This document shows positions 25,765 through 33,100 of a DNA stretch of 64,000 nt, one piece after another. The notes beneath the pieces were generated by a model. The model saw only the letters and a program-made list of their open reading frames with translations, ran no database searches and was not told where the DNA came from. Both the position numbers and the translations under genes were made by a program. The DNA comes from Candidatus Falkowbacteria bacterium (GTDB lineage: Bacteria; Patescibacteriota; Patescibacteriia; Patescibacteriales; Patescibacteriaceae): contig JAPLWA010000004.1 in assembly GCA_026396835.1 (NCBI GenBank), positions 372,001-436,000 of the forward strand. Reading direction: 5' to 3'. The first letter of the stretch is position 1; each line of letters starts with the position of its first letter.

Positions 25765-25783
25765 AATTCCCCTTTGGAACTAC
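25765..25783 (+). repeat. Duplicated 3' fragment of the tRNA-Glu
   Basis: AATTCCCCTTTGGAACTAC repeats the last part of the tRNA (ATTCCCCTTGGGACTAC) with two small differences, 75 bp downstream. It may be a remnant of a second tRNA copy or of an integration event. Confidence 0.5.
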
Positions 25784-25789
25784 AAATAT

Positions 25790-26413
25790 ATGTTTAAAGA
25801 AAATAAATTGTCAGAAATACCAATTAATGAAGACCTGCATAATGAAGATGTACGTCAAACTATTCTTGAATCTGGATCAAAAACAGAAATTTTAAGATTA
25901 AAAAAATTTCTAGGGAAAAATGTTTCTGATGAAAAATTCAGACTTCTCGAATATTTCGCTAAATTGAGAAAAACCACCATAGATAACATGGATAAAGAAA
26001 TAGAAAATCGCAGAAAAACAAATCCAGTAGCCAATGAAAAAGAAATGAATATGGGAGCATACATCGAAAACATTGAACCTCAAGTTCGAGCAACTGTTTT
26101 AAACCTCAGACAAAAAGGTTATAACACCTATGAATCTGGTTTTGATATTGACAGACAAAAAATTAGTTTTGAAGATAAATACTCATTTCTTTCTAAAGAC
26201 TTCTTTAGTGACTTATCCATCCCTGATATAAAGATAGAAAACTCTGACCAGTCAATCACGTTCGATTGTGAAGCTGAACTGTCATTAGAAGAGTTAAAAA
26301 ATGCATGGGAAAAAATTGAGAAACATTTACCAAATCTTAATGAAACTGCGAAGCCAAGCCAATTATCTCAAGCAAGATTATTCAGAAGTAATCAAGCGGA
26401 ATTAAATAAATAA
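25790..26413 (+). CDS. Conserved hypothetical protein, 207 residues
   Basis: A soluble, mostly helical, charged protein. The segment MGAYIENIEPQVRATVLNLR followed by KGYNTYESGF resembles a family I associate with Patescibacteria genomes, of unknown role. The N-terminal 90 residues are Lys/Glu-rich. It starts at ATG 25790 with no ribosome site. Neighbours are tRNA-Glu upstream and a small membrane protein downstream. No catalytic motif can be identified. Confidence 0.65.
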   Translation: MFKENKLSEIPINEDLHNEDVRQTILESGSKTEILRLKKFLGKNVSDEKFRLLEYFAKLRKTTIDNMDKEIENRRKTNPVANEKEMNMGAYIENIEPQVRATVLNLRQKGYNTYESGFDIDRQKISFEDKYSFLSKDFFSDLSIPDIKIENSDQSITFDCEAELSLEELKNAWEKIEKHLPNLNETAKPSQLSQARLFRSNQAELNK

Positions 26414-26433
26414 CACAAATTTATTTTTAACAT

Positions 26434-26607
26434 ATGTCAAACAATCAAGGATTTTTAGGCGGGGTTTATGGCTTAGCTTTTATTGGAGCTGTTATTTACT
26501 ACATCCAACATTCAACTACTTTCTTGATGGGCGTGGTCGGCGTTCTTAAAGCAATCGTTTGGCCAGCGTTTTTAATCTACAAATTTTTAGAATATTTTAA
26601 TATGTAA
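26434..26607 (+). CDS. Small two-helix membrane protein (57 residues)
   Basis: A short reading frame translated by hand. It has two hydrophobic helices (about residues 7-24 and 29-50, with GVVGVLKAIVWPAFLIYKFL in the second), a Gly-rich start and no charged domain. The pattern matches a small protein I recall from Patescibacteria. It lies between the 207-residue gene (20-bp gap) and the pterin dehydratase gene (10-bp gap), so all three may share a message. Confidence 0.65.
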   Translation: MSNNQGFLGGVYGLAFIGAVIYYIQHSTTFLMGVVGVLKAIVWPAFLIYKFLEYFNM

Positions 26608-26617
26608 TTTAGCTACT

Positions 26618-26848
26618 ATGTGGCACGAAAAAAATAACCAACTAATCAAAGAATTTACTTTCAAGGATTTTAACGAAGCCTTTGCTTTTATGACACGTGC
26701 GGCGCTCGTCATCAACGAAGCAGATCATCACCCTGAATGGACTAACATCTATAACAAAGTCATTATAAAACTTTCCACGCATGATGCTGGAAATATCGTA
26801 ACTGACAAAGATAGAGAATTGGCGAAAAAGATTGATGAACTAGTTTAG
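26618..26848 (+). CDS. 4a-hydroxytetrahydrobiopterin dehydratase (PCD/DCoH) family
   Basis: A 76-residue protein, slightly shorter than the usual 95-105 because the N-terminal strand is reduced. The active-site string ADHHPEWTNIYNKV (two His then Pro-Glu-Trp) and the following LSTHDAGNIVTDKD are diagnostic. The enzyme dehydrates 4a-hydroxypterins; in bacteria lacking aromatic hydroxylases its role is unclear and may concern molybdopterin or pterin recycling. Confidence 0.88.
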   Translation: MWHEKNNQLIKEFTFKDFNEAFAFMTRAALVINEADHHPEWTNIYNKVIIKLSTHDAGNIVTDKDRELAKKIDELV

Positions 26849-26862
26849 GTTTTAGTCGCGAA

Positions 26863-26909
26863 CTCTACCCCCAACCCCTCCTCACGCTAACGCGTAAGGA
26901 GGGGTGACT
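26863..26909 (+). repeat. Left terminal hairpin of the DUF559 element (family A)
   Basis: CCCCTCCT / AGGAGGGG outer stem, ACGC-TAA-GCGT inner stem, plus the CTCTACCCCCAA tail outside the hairpin. The inner arm supplies AAGGAGG next to an in-frame GTG. Confidence 0.85.
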
Positions 26910-26933
26910 TTTATTATCGAATATATCATTTAC

Positions 26934-27302
26934 ATGTCCTACATAAATAAACTTATTTTAGCTCGTGAATTCAGGAATAATCCAACTCAAGCTGAAAATA
27001 AATTATGGAGATTAATAAATAGAGATAAGATATTTGGTTATAGATTTAGACGACAATACGTCATGGCTGGATATATTTTAGATTTTTATTGCCCAGCCTT
27101 GAAGTTAGGCATAGAAGTAGATGGAAAAATTCATGATTTAAGAGATAATATAAATTATGATATAAAAAGAGAGCATATTATAAAACTCTATAATATTGAT
27201 ATTATCAGACTCACTAACAAAGAGATTGAAGATGATATCTTATCTGTGCTAAAAAAATTAACAAACTATATTAAGAATATAGAGAAAAAGTATTATCTCT
27301 AG
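26934..27302 (+). CDS. DUF559 protein (Vsr-like PD-(D/E)XK nuclease superfamily)
   Basis: 122 residues from ATG 26934; an in-frame GTG at 26904 inside the terminal repeat would add ten residues. The DUF559 signature is complete: REFRNNPTQAENKLWRLI, then YRFRRQYVMAGYILDFYCP, then LGIEVDGKIHD, which holds the E-x-D-G-x-x-H pattern of Vsr-related (EDxHD-like) nucleases, and IIRLTNKEIEDDI. It is probably a metal-dependent DNA nicking or cutting enzyme. The stop codon TAG overlaps the first bases of the right terminal repeat, so the gene fills the element exactly. Confidence 0.85.
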   Translation: MSYINKLILAREFRNNPTQAENKLWRLINRDKIFGYRFRRQYVMAGYILDFYCPALKLGIEVDGKIHDLRDNINYDIKREHIIKLYNIDIIRLTNKEIEDDILSVLKKLTNYIKNIEKKYYL

Positions 27303-27346
27303 TCACCCCTCCTTGTGCTTTGCACGAGGAGGGGTTGGGGGTAGAG
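27301..27346 (-). repeat. Right terminal hairpin of the DUF559 element (family A)
   Basis: Inverted copy of the left repeat. Outer stem and tail are identical; the inner stem is GTGC-AAA-GCAC, a compensated change relative to the left copy. Confidence 0.85.
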
Positions 27347-27354
27347 TTTGTGAA

Positions 27355-27393
27355 AATAAAAAAACGTCATTCAACTGTTGGGCTGAATGACGT
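27355..27393 (-). terminator. Terminator of the 55-residue gene
   Basis: Perfect 10-bp stem ACGTCATTCA / TGAATGACGT; on the minus strand it is followed by TTTTTTTATTTT. Confidence 0.85.
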
Positions 27394-27399
27394 AATATT

Positions 27400-27567
27400 T
27401 TAAGCTATTGCGATATATAATGAACCAATCAAAAATGAAACTATACCGGCAAGCGTTCCGAATATGAAACTTTCTTTAGAAGGCCTTGTTCCTTTGAACA
27501 GAGGAACGATTAACCAATTACCAATTAGCACTCCTAATGCTAATACAAATAAAAATGATAAACTCAT
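27400..27567 (-). CDS. Small orphan membrane protein (55 residues)
   Basis: Translated by hand: two hydrophobic helices (about residues 3-23 and 36-54) joined by a basic loop (FKGTRPSKESF). I do not recognise it. It is strongly supported as a gene by its own TTGACA-N17-TATTAT promoter (27638-27610), an AAAGGA ribosome site 7 nt before the ATG and a perfect terminator after the stop. It lies between the DUF559 element and murF, and belongs to the orphan-cassette class. Confidence 0.75.
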   Translation of the reverse strand: MSLSFLFVLALGVLIGNWLIVPLFKGTRPSKESFIFGTLAGIVSFLIGSLYIAIA

Positions 27568-27609
27568 TTAAATTCCTTTCAATTTTTAATAACACTTTTT
27601 ATAGGCTTG

Positions 27610-27638
27610 ATAATAACATTATTTGATATTTTTGTCAA
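27610..27638 (-). promoter_or_regulatory. Promoter of the 55-residue gene
   Basis: TTGACA (27638-27633), 17-nt spacer, TATTAT (27615-27610). The same pair and spacing precede the orphan at 53306-53707. Confidence 0.8.
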
Positions 27639-27655
27639 CGGACCCTAAAATCACC

Positions 27656-28942
27656 CTATTTATCCCTCCACTCCTCCCCTTGTCTGGTTAACAATTCACT
27701 AGCTCTAGCCTGATCTTTCATTAAGCGTTTAACAACCTTTTCCATGCGCATTGATTGAGAACCTTTTATAAACAATAGATCACCAGCCTTAATTTCATGC
27801 TCTAAAAAGTCAGCGGCTTCTAGCGAATTATTAAAATGATAAACATCTTTCAAGCCAGCTTTTGAAGCGGAATCTAGAATGATTTTGGCTTGTTCACCAA
27901 CCGCTACTAAACTGTCAGCCTTTTTAGCTACAGCCTTACCAACATCTTCATGCCCTTTATCACTTAAAGCGCCTAATTCTTTCATATCGCCTAATACTGC
28001 CCAAACTCTTTTACGTAATTCCATAGGAATTTCTGGTATAGCAGCTAAACCTTCTAAAACTGAGTCTGGCGAAGAATTATATGTATCATCAATAATTAAG
28101 GTGCCATTTTTACCATTGATTAATTGTAGGCGACCAGCTGGCTGGCGAACATTTTTCAATGCTTCTGATATTTCTAAACCATTTAAGCCATAGCTTAAAG
28201 CCACAGCCGCGGCGGCTAAAGCTGAATAAATCGGAGGACGACCAATCACGCCAGGCAAGAAGACTGGAATATTTGAACCGTCTAATTTCATCTTAAAAGA
28301 AATACCTGCTTCAGCCTGGTTGATCATACCTTGTGAAGTAGAAATATTTTCTGCCATAACATCAGCACCTTCTGAAAATCCATAACCAAGAGACTGGCGG
28401 GGTAATGTTTTAACGATGTTTCTTAAATTTTCATCATCATAATTATAAATAATCCAACCTGTCTCAGGTAAAGCACGAGCTAATTTCATTTTCTCAGCAT
28501 GAAGTTGATCAAGAGAATTAAAAAATTCTAAATGCGCTTGACCAAGCTTGGTGATAACCGCGCGAGTCGGACGAATTATACTAAGCAAATAATCCATATC
28601 ATTTGGTCGATCGATTCCCATTTCTAAAATCAAAAACTCTGGATAGTCTAATTTAGACTCTTTGTTCATTAAGGCAAAACTACGCTTAAATATTTTGAAC
28701 CAGGCAAATATATTCTTGCCAGCTGAAACTGCACCAAGAACTGTCAATGGCAAGCCGATTTCATTATTATAATTTTTATAGGCGCCGCGAACTTGAAAGT
28801 TTTTTTCTAAAACTTTTGTGATTGCTTCTTTAGTACTGGTTTTTCCGACAGAGCCGGTTACGCCAATAATTTCTGGTTGACGAGCCAAAATTACTTTGCG
28901 AGCCAACATGGCTAATATCTTTTGTAGTAAACTTTTAAACAT
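27656..28942 (-). CDS. murF: UDP-MurNAc-tripeptide--D-Ala-D-Ala ligase MurF
   Basis: A 428-residue Mur ligase that adds D-Ala-D-Ala to the UDP-MurNAc peptide. The ATP loop is GVTGSVGKTSTKEAI (about residue 28). The central EMGIDRPNDMDYL and the substrate motif LIIDDTYNSSPDSV with VWAVLGDMKELG are MurF-type. The usual N-terminal substrate domain is almost absent: the protein begins about 27 residues before the ATP loop, whereas E. coli MurF has about 100 residues there. It closes the mraZ-rsmH-ftsL-ftsI-murF operon. Confidence 0.92.
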   Translation of the reverse strand: MFKSLLQKILAMLARKVILARQPEIIGVTGSVGKTSTKEAITKVLEKNFQVRGAYKNYNNEIGLPLTVLGAVSAGKNIFAWFKIFKRSFALMNKESKLDYPEFLILEMGIDRPNDMDYLLSIIRPTRAVITKLGQAHLEFFNSLDQLHAEKMKLARALPETGWIIYNYDDENLRNIVKTLPRQSLGYGFSEGADVMAENISTSQGMINQAEAGISFKMKLDGSNIPVFLPGVIGRPPIYSALAAAAVALSYGLNGLEISEALKNVRQPAGRLQLINGKNGTLIIDDTYNSSPDSVLEGLAAIPEIPMELRKRVWAVLGDMKELGALSDKGHEDVGKAVAKKADSLVAVGEQAKIILDSASKAGLKDVYHFNNSLEAADFLEHEIKAGDLLFIKGSQSMRMEKVVKRLMKDQARASELLTRQGEEWRDK

Positions 28943-28963
28943 ATTAAATGATTAATGATACTA

Positions 28964-31060
28964 TCATTTTTTCTTAGGAGTTTCAATAGGGCGGTCTTGT
29001 TTAATCTGCCAATGATTTATCAAAAATTTACTGATATCATGAGCCAAAGGCACAGCCGTTGATTCAGCATACATGGCGGCAGGATTATCCAGTTCGGTCA
29101 ATATAACAAACGAAGCATTATTAGCTGGCGCAAAGCCAACAAAGGTATGATCTAATTTGCCACCATATCCACCACCATTTTCTGATGCCACCTGAGCAGT
29201 ACCGGTTTTACCAGCTACATAATAGCCTGGAAACTGCATGCCTTTGGAGTGACCGTTTTCCACTACATTAACCAACATACCTGATAAAATGGCCGCTGTA
29301 CGCTCAGAAATGACCCTACGAGTGATTGAAGGCTGTGTTGTGAGGCGAGTACCATCAGGGGCAATAACTTCTTTAACGATATATGGTTTCATTAAATTTC
29401 CGCCGTTGGCAATAGCAGCGTACGACATTACCATTTGCAATGGTGTAACAGTAATACCTTGACCAAAGGATGCTGTAGCCGCAGCAATTTCTTTAGTAAA
29501 TAAACCGGTAATACTCTTAATATTGCCTGAACTCTCCCCTTCTAATTCAATGCCGGTTTTTTCACCAAAACCGAAACGTTTAACATAATCAGCAAAGTCT
29601 TGATGGCCAACTTGTTCCATGGCAAAGATAGCGCCGGTATTAAGCGATTGCTCTAACACTGTTGTCATAGTAGTTTTACCGTGCCCACCGTGTGTAGCAA
29701 AGTCAGAGTTTTTGATTGGTTTTGGCCAACCTTTAATCATTATCTGTCCGTTGTCTTGATAAGTTGTATCTGGCGTTACTTTGTCAGAATCAAGCGCCGC
29801 TGCCATAGTAATGGCTTTGAAAACTGAGCCTGGTTCATATTGAGCAAAGACCGCTGGATTATTAAAAACTTTTATATTAGCGACGTCTTGATAATTATTA
29901 GGATCAAAATCCGGCGCCGAACACATTACAAGTATAGCCCCGGTTTTCGGATCAACGACGATAACACTACCTCCAGCAGCGCGATGTTTTTTTACAGATT
30001 CATCCAACAAACGACAAGCCGTAAATTGAGCGCTACGATCAATTGTTAAGACTAAACTTGAGCCATCTTCTTTTTTATTGTACTGACGATTGTTTACAAT
30101 CATAGTTCCACCGGCGCCGCGCTCAGCCGTAACGCTACCATACTTACCAAATAACTCGTTATCAAAAAATCCTTCTAAGCCGTAACGACCATGTTGCTCA
30201 TCATCTTCATAATTTGCAAAACCTAAAATATGAGCCCCAATATTATTTTCTGGATAGAATCGATAAGGCGCCATTGAATAAGCCAGACCTGGCAAAACTA
30301 ATTCTTTGTTTTCTTCTTTCTTAATTAATATTTTTCCATCTTTAATATCTAAATCAACGTTTGTTAAATCAGTTCGGCCTGACATAAAAATATAAAAACT
30401 TTTAAGTTTTTCATCGTCAATCTTTTTTTCTAATGGAGCATAAATTGAGTCACTTCGATTTAGCGAATCTAAATATTTTTGAGTCAATTCATGTTGCTTT
30501 GATTTTATCATTTCTTCTCTCTTCTGATTTTGAGAATCAAGATAAACCGGATCGAGCATTAAGGCTGCATAAGCTGCTTCAATTTCTACTTTTTTTGCCG
30601 CTCTTTCAGCTTCTGGAACAGAATCTAAGATGGCCAACTCTTTCTTTAACCCATCTTCTTTCTCTTGTTTAAGCGCTAGATCAACTTCTTGTTTAACTTT
30701 TTCTTCCTGGAAAAATTTATATAACTTGTCAGCCGTATCTTCTGCATTTTCAATATTTTTAGGAATTGCGTAGATCAAAGCAAACTCTTTGTTAATTGCA
30801 ATTGGATAAAGGCCTGAATTATTTACTAAAGAGTTTTCCTGAATAAAAATCTTGCCGCGATCAGGCAAAAGCTCATAAGAAGTATTATGCTGCCCTTCAG
30901 CTAAGGATGAATAATGCCCATGATCGATAATTTGCAGATAAGCAAGGCGACCAATCAAAGCAAGGGCTAATAAAAAAACCAACGTAGCAACTAATGCCAC
31001 GCGGTTAGGGGAAGAAATTTCTTTGTTTTTAACTCTTGGCTGCTGGCCGAGTATCATCAT
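28964..31060 (-). CDS. ftsI: Class B penicillin-binding protein, FtsI/PBP2 type
   Basis: A 698-residue septal transpeptidase: N-terminal membrane helix (about residues 22-45), a dimerisation domain, and a transpeptidase domain with the active-site tetrad SVFK (Ser412, Lys415), SLN (Ser472) and KTG (Lys618). Between about residues 105 and 220 there is a highly charged helical insertion (Lys/Glu-rich) not usual in FtsI, making the protein longer than the typical 550-650. It cross-links peptidoglycan at division. It sits in the dcw order after the ftsL-like gene. Confidence 0.92.
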   Translation of the reverse strand: MMILGQQPRVKNKEISSPNRVALVATLVFLLALALIGRLAYLQIIDHGHYSSLAEGQHNTSYELLPDRGKIFIQENSLVNNSGLYPIAINKEFALIYAIPKNIENAEDTADKLYKFFQEEKVKQEVDLALKQEKEDGLKKELAILDSVPEAERAAKKVEIEAAYAALMLDPVYLDSQNQKREEMIKSKQHELTQKYLDSLNRSDSIYAPLEKKIDDEKLKSFYIFMSGRTDLTNVDLDIKDGKILIKKEENKELVLPGLAYSMAPYRFYPENNIGAHILGFANYEDDEQHGRYGLEGFFDNELFGKYGSVTAERGAGGTMIVNNRQYNKKEDGSSLVLTIDRSAQFTACRLLDESVKKHRAAGGSVIVVDPKTGAILVMCSAPDFDPNNYQDVANIKVFNNPAVFAQYEPGSVFKAITMAAALDSDKVTPDTTYQDNGQIMIKGWPKPIKNSDFATHGGHGKTTMTTVLEQSLNTGAIFAMEQVGHQDFADYVKRFGFGEKTGIELEGESSGNIKSITGLFTKEIAAATASFGQGITVTPLQMVMSYAAIANGGNLMKPYIVKEVIAPDGTRLTTQPSITRRVISERTAAILSGMLVNVVENGHSKGMQFPGYYVAGKTGTAQVASENGGGYGGKLDHTFVGFAPANNASFVILTELDNPAAMYAESTAVPLAHDISKFLINHWQIKQDRPIETPKKK

Positions 31061-31075
31061 ATTTTGATCGGTTCA

Positions 31076-31387
31076 TTATTTTCGGGCCACCATGTACTTA
31101 TCCCAGCTTATATAATGAATATTATCAGCCGCAACTAAGTGCATTGACTGTATTCGAGGATTAATGTTTTGATAGGAGCTAATCGATGAAATACTGGTTT
31201 CCATGCCCTGACGATCAGTTAATAGCTGGTTAGCTTTTGATTTTAAATCCTTAAAGACAAAGCCGCGGGTAGATAAATCATTAACCACTAAAAAGTGTGC
31301 TCCAGCGACAGCAATAACAGCAACTAGTAAAAAAGTATTTATTTTTGTAAGTAGAATTGACTTTTGAACCTGAGGAGCGTTGGTCAT
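31076..31387 (-). CDS. ftsL: FtsL-like division protein
   Basis: A 103-residue bitopic protein: short cytoplasmic N-terminus, membrane helix at about 15-38, then an extracytoplasmic helical part with coiled-coil character (FKDLKSKANQLLTDRQGMET). FtsL sequences are poorly conserved, so the call rests on this topology and on the position between rsmH and ftsI, the conserved place of ftsL in dcw clusters. It would form the FtsQLB subcomplex; ftsQ and ftsB are not seen here. Confidence 0.75.
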   Translation of the reverse strand: MTNAPQVQKSILLTKINTFLLVAVIAVAGAHFLVVNDLSTRGFVFKDLKSKANQLLTDRQGMETSISSISSYQNINPRIQSMHLVAADNIHYISWDKYMVARK

Positions 31388-31419
31388 ATGAGTTTATTTG
31401 TTTTTATTTTGAAAAATAA

Positions 31420-32370
31420 TTAAAGAGTAATAGCGGCTCGCAATTTAGCACTTCTTGATCTTGGGTTAGAAGAAATTTCTTCGGGTGATGCGCCAATTGC
31501 TTTCTTGGTTAAAATCTTTAGCCAAGCTTTGTGATCACAAACGCAGAGCGGAATACTTGGTGGGCAGATGCAATCACGTGATTCTGTTTTAAAAAATTGT
31601 TTAACAATTCTATCTTCAAGACTATGAAAAGAAATCGCCACGATTCGAGAACCGCTCGGCAGAATGTCTTTTAAACTATGAAGTAAAATTTTCAAACTTT
31701 CTAACTCTTCGTTCGTTGCGATTCTCAAGGCCTGAAAAGTTCTAGTGGCAAAATGCAAACGTGAGCGACGATATGAGCCTGGCACTGCTCGAGAAATTGC
31801 AGCCACTAGCTCTCCGGTAGTAGTAATTGGTTTATCGCGACGAACAAAAGCAATTGAGCGAGCAATCTGTAGAGCGAATCGCTCTTCCCCGTACTCCCTT
31901 AAAATACTAGCCAATTCTGAAACTGGTGTTGTATTAACAATCTCTTCTGTGCGACGTGAATCTATTAAAGAACCAAAAGCCATGTTTAACGGATCATCCG
32001 TCTGAAAAGAAAATCCTCTAGAGCTATCTTCGAGTTGAGCTGATGATAAACCCAAATCAAAGACAAGACCAGCCAAACGGCTGTTCGACGTTTGGCTAAA
32101 GTCTTCTTTAATAATTTTTTCAAGCTCTCGAAAATTAGCATGGTAAAACGATATATTGTCTAAGCCCAATTGGGCAGTCTTTAATTTGGCATTGTTAATA
32201 GCGGTTTCATCCAGGTCAATCGCAATCACCTGACCATTCTTCCCTACCCGCTTAGCTATCTCGCTCGTATATCCACCACCACCCAAAGTACAATCAGCAA
32301 TTAGCTCTCCTGGCTTTGGATCAAGATATTCAATCGCTTCTTCAAGTAAGACTGGGATGTGGTTGTACAT
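31420..32370 (-). CDS. rsmH: 16S rRNA (cytosine-1402-N4)-methyltransferase RsmH (MraW)
   Basis: A 316-residue SAM enzyme that methylates C1402 of 16S rRNA in the P site. Visible motifs: HIPVLLEEAIEYLDPKPGE at the N-terminus, SAM motif IADCTLGGGGYTSEIAKR, LVFDLGLSSAQLEDSSRGFS and the C-terminal SFHSLEDRIVKQFF. Length is normal. It follows mraZ, the standard dcw order, separated by an AT-rich repeat of 123 bp. Confidence 0.96.
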   Translation of the reverse strand: MYNHIPVLLEEAIEYLDPKPGELIADCTLGGGGYTSEIAKRVGKNGQVIAIDLDETAINNAKLKTAQLGLDNISFYHANFRELEKIIKEDFSQTSNSRLAGLVFDLGLSSAQLEDSSRGFSFQTDDPLNMAFGSLIDSRRTEEIVNTTPVSELASILREYGEERFALQIARSIAFVRRDKPITTTGELVAAISRAVPGSYRRSRLHFATRTFQALRIATNEELESLKILLHSLKDILPSGSRIVAISFHSLEDRIVKQFFKTESRDCICPPSIPLCVCDHKAWLKILTKKAIGASPEEISSNPRSRSAKLRAAITL

Positions 32371-32493
32371 TACTGTAATTTTATAATTTTTAATTTTGTA
32401 ATTTTATAATTAACTCTTGAATTTTTAATTTTTATATTAGAGCATTAAAAATTAACTAAAAATTAAAAAATACAAAATTATAAAATTATAAAA
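32371..32493. repeat. AT-rich inverted-repeat element, family B, copy 3
   Basis: Spacer between mraZ and rsmH. The left arm (TAATTTTATAATTTTTAATT) and right arm (AAATTATAAAATTATAAAAT) are inverted; it shares the TTAACTAAAAATTA core with the copies at 1668-1784 and 6608-6752. Confidence 0.6.
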
Positions 32494-32922
32494 TTAGTTT
32501 ATCTCTCCCAAAGCTTCAGCAATCTGGTTACTCTGTTTTTCAGTTTTAGCTTTATAAGAATTCCAAGCTGTTTCATTCCAAATTTCTAAACGATTATACA
32601 AACCAGCAATCACGGCTTTCTTGTTTAGCGAACAAAACTTTCTTAGATGTTCTGGCAAGGTAATTCTTCCTTGATTATCAAAATCAGCTTCAGAAGCTCC
32701 AGCTAAAATAAAACGGGCTAAAGATCGATCGTTAGTTTTGTTAAATGGCAAAGAAGAAATCTTATCGGCTAATTTATCCCATTCTTTTTTTGGATAAATA
32801 ACTAAACAATCATCTAGCCCTTTGGTTACAACAGATCCAGTCCGCAAAAGTTGGCGGAACTTGGCAGGAATAGCTAATCTTCCCTTGTCGTCTAAGCTAT
32901 GGTTGTATTCACCAATAAACAT
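32494..32922 (-). CDS. mraZ: Transcriptional regulator MraZ
   Basis: A 142-residue protein of two SpoVT/AbrB-like repeats, each with the D-x-x-GR motif: SLDDKGRLAIPAKFR near residue 9 and ADFDNQGRITLPEHLR near residue 80. MraZ binds direct repeats in its own promoter and controls the dcw operon. Three such repeats at 10-nt spacing lie at 32947-32971 just upstream. It is the first gene of the operon, as in most bacteria. Confidence 0.95.
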   Translation of the reverse strand: MFIGEYNHSLDDKGRLAIPAKFRQLLRTGSVVTKGLDDCLVIYPKKEWDKLADKISSLPFNKTNDRSLARFILAGASEADFDNQGRITLPEHLRKFCSLNKKAVIAGLYNRLEIWNETAWNSYKAKTEKQSNQIAEALGEIN

Positions 32923-32946
32923 TTATTTAAGCTTAATCGGGTACTT

Positions 32947-32971
32947 ATCCACAATTCCCCACTTTTCCCCT
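32947..32971 (-). promoter_or_regulatory. MraZ operator boxes
   Basis: On the minus strand AGGGG-N5-TGGGG-N5-TGGAT, three repeats with exact 10-nt period, 25-49 nt upstream of the mraZ start. This matches known MraZ sites (TGGGN repeats spaced by 5 nt). The third box overlaps a DnaA box. Confidence 0.78.
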
Positions 32972-32981
32972 TTACACTATA

Positions 32982-33010
32982 ATTTTACACCATTTTTATA
33001 CACTGGTCAA
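32982..33010 (-). promoter_or_regulatory. mraZ operon promoter
   Basis: TTGACC (33010-33005), 17-nt spacer ending in GGTG, TAAAAT (32987-32982). The MraZ boxes lie just downstream. Confidence 0.78.
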
Positions 33011-33060
33011 TCAACAAATACATAGCTTCTAACAATTAATATTTATTAAGCTTTTCTCAA

Positions 33061-33100
33061 TAAAAATAAAACATCTGGGCAATTATGCACAGATGATTTT
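33061..33100 (-). terminator. Terminator of the tsaB-like gene
   Basis: On the minus strand CATCTG / CAGATG stem with a 12-nt loop, followed by TTTTATTTTTA. One DnaA-box sequence lies in the loop. Confidence 0.6.

Larger units (their letters stand above)
26863..27346 (+). mobile_element. Hairpin-bounded element carrying a DUF559 nuclease
   Basis: A 484-bp unit made of two inverted terminal repeats (26863-26909 and 27301-27346) around one gene. Both repeats read CTCTACCCCCAACCCCTCCT at the outer end and AAGGAGGGGTGACT at the inner end. Between these lies an inner stem that differs in sequence (ACGC/GCGT against GTGC/GCAC) while keeping its pairing. No target duplication is visible at the borders. 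Related sequence without the gene lies at 50145-50259 and 53859-53965. The layout recalls REP/RAYT units, with a DUF559 protein in place of the transposase. Confidence 0.75.

Noticed and set aside
25620-25783. An integrative element between tRNA-Glu and its 3' fragment
   Set aside because: The enclosed segment is under 100 bp and has no integrase; noted only as a possible scar.
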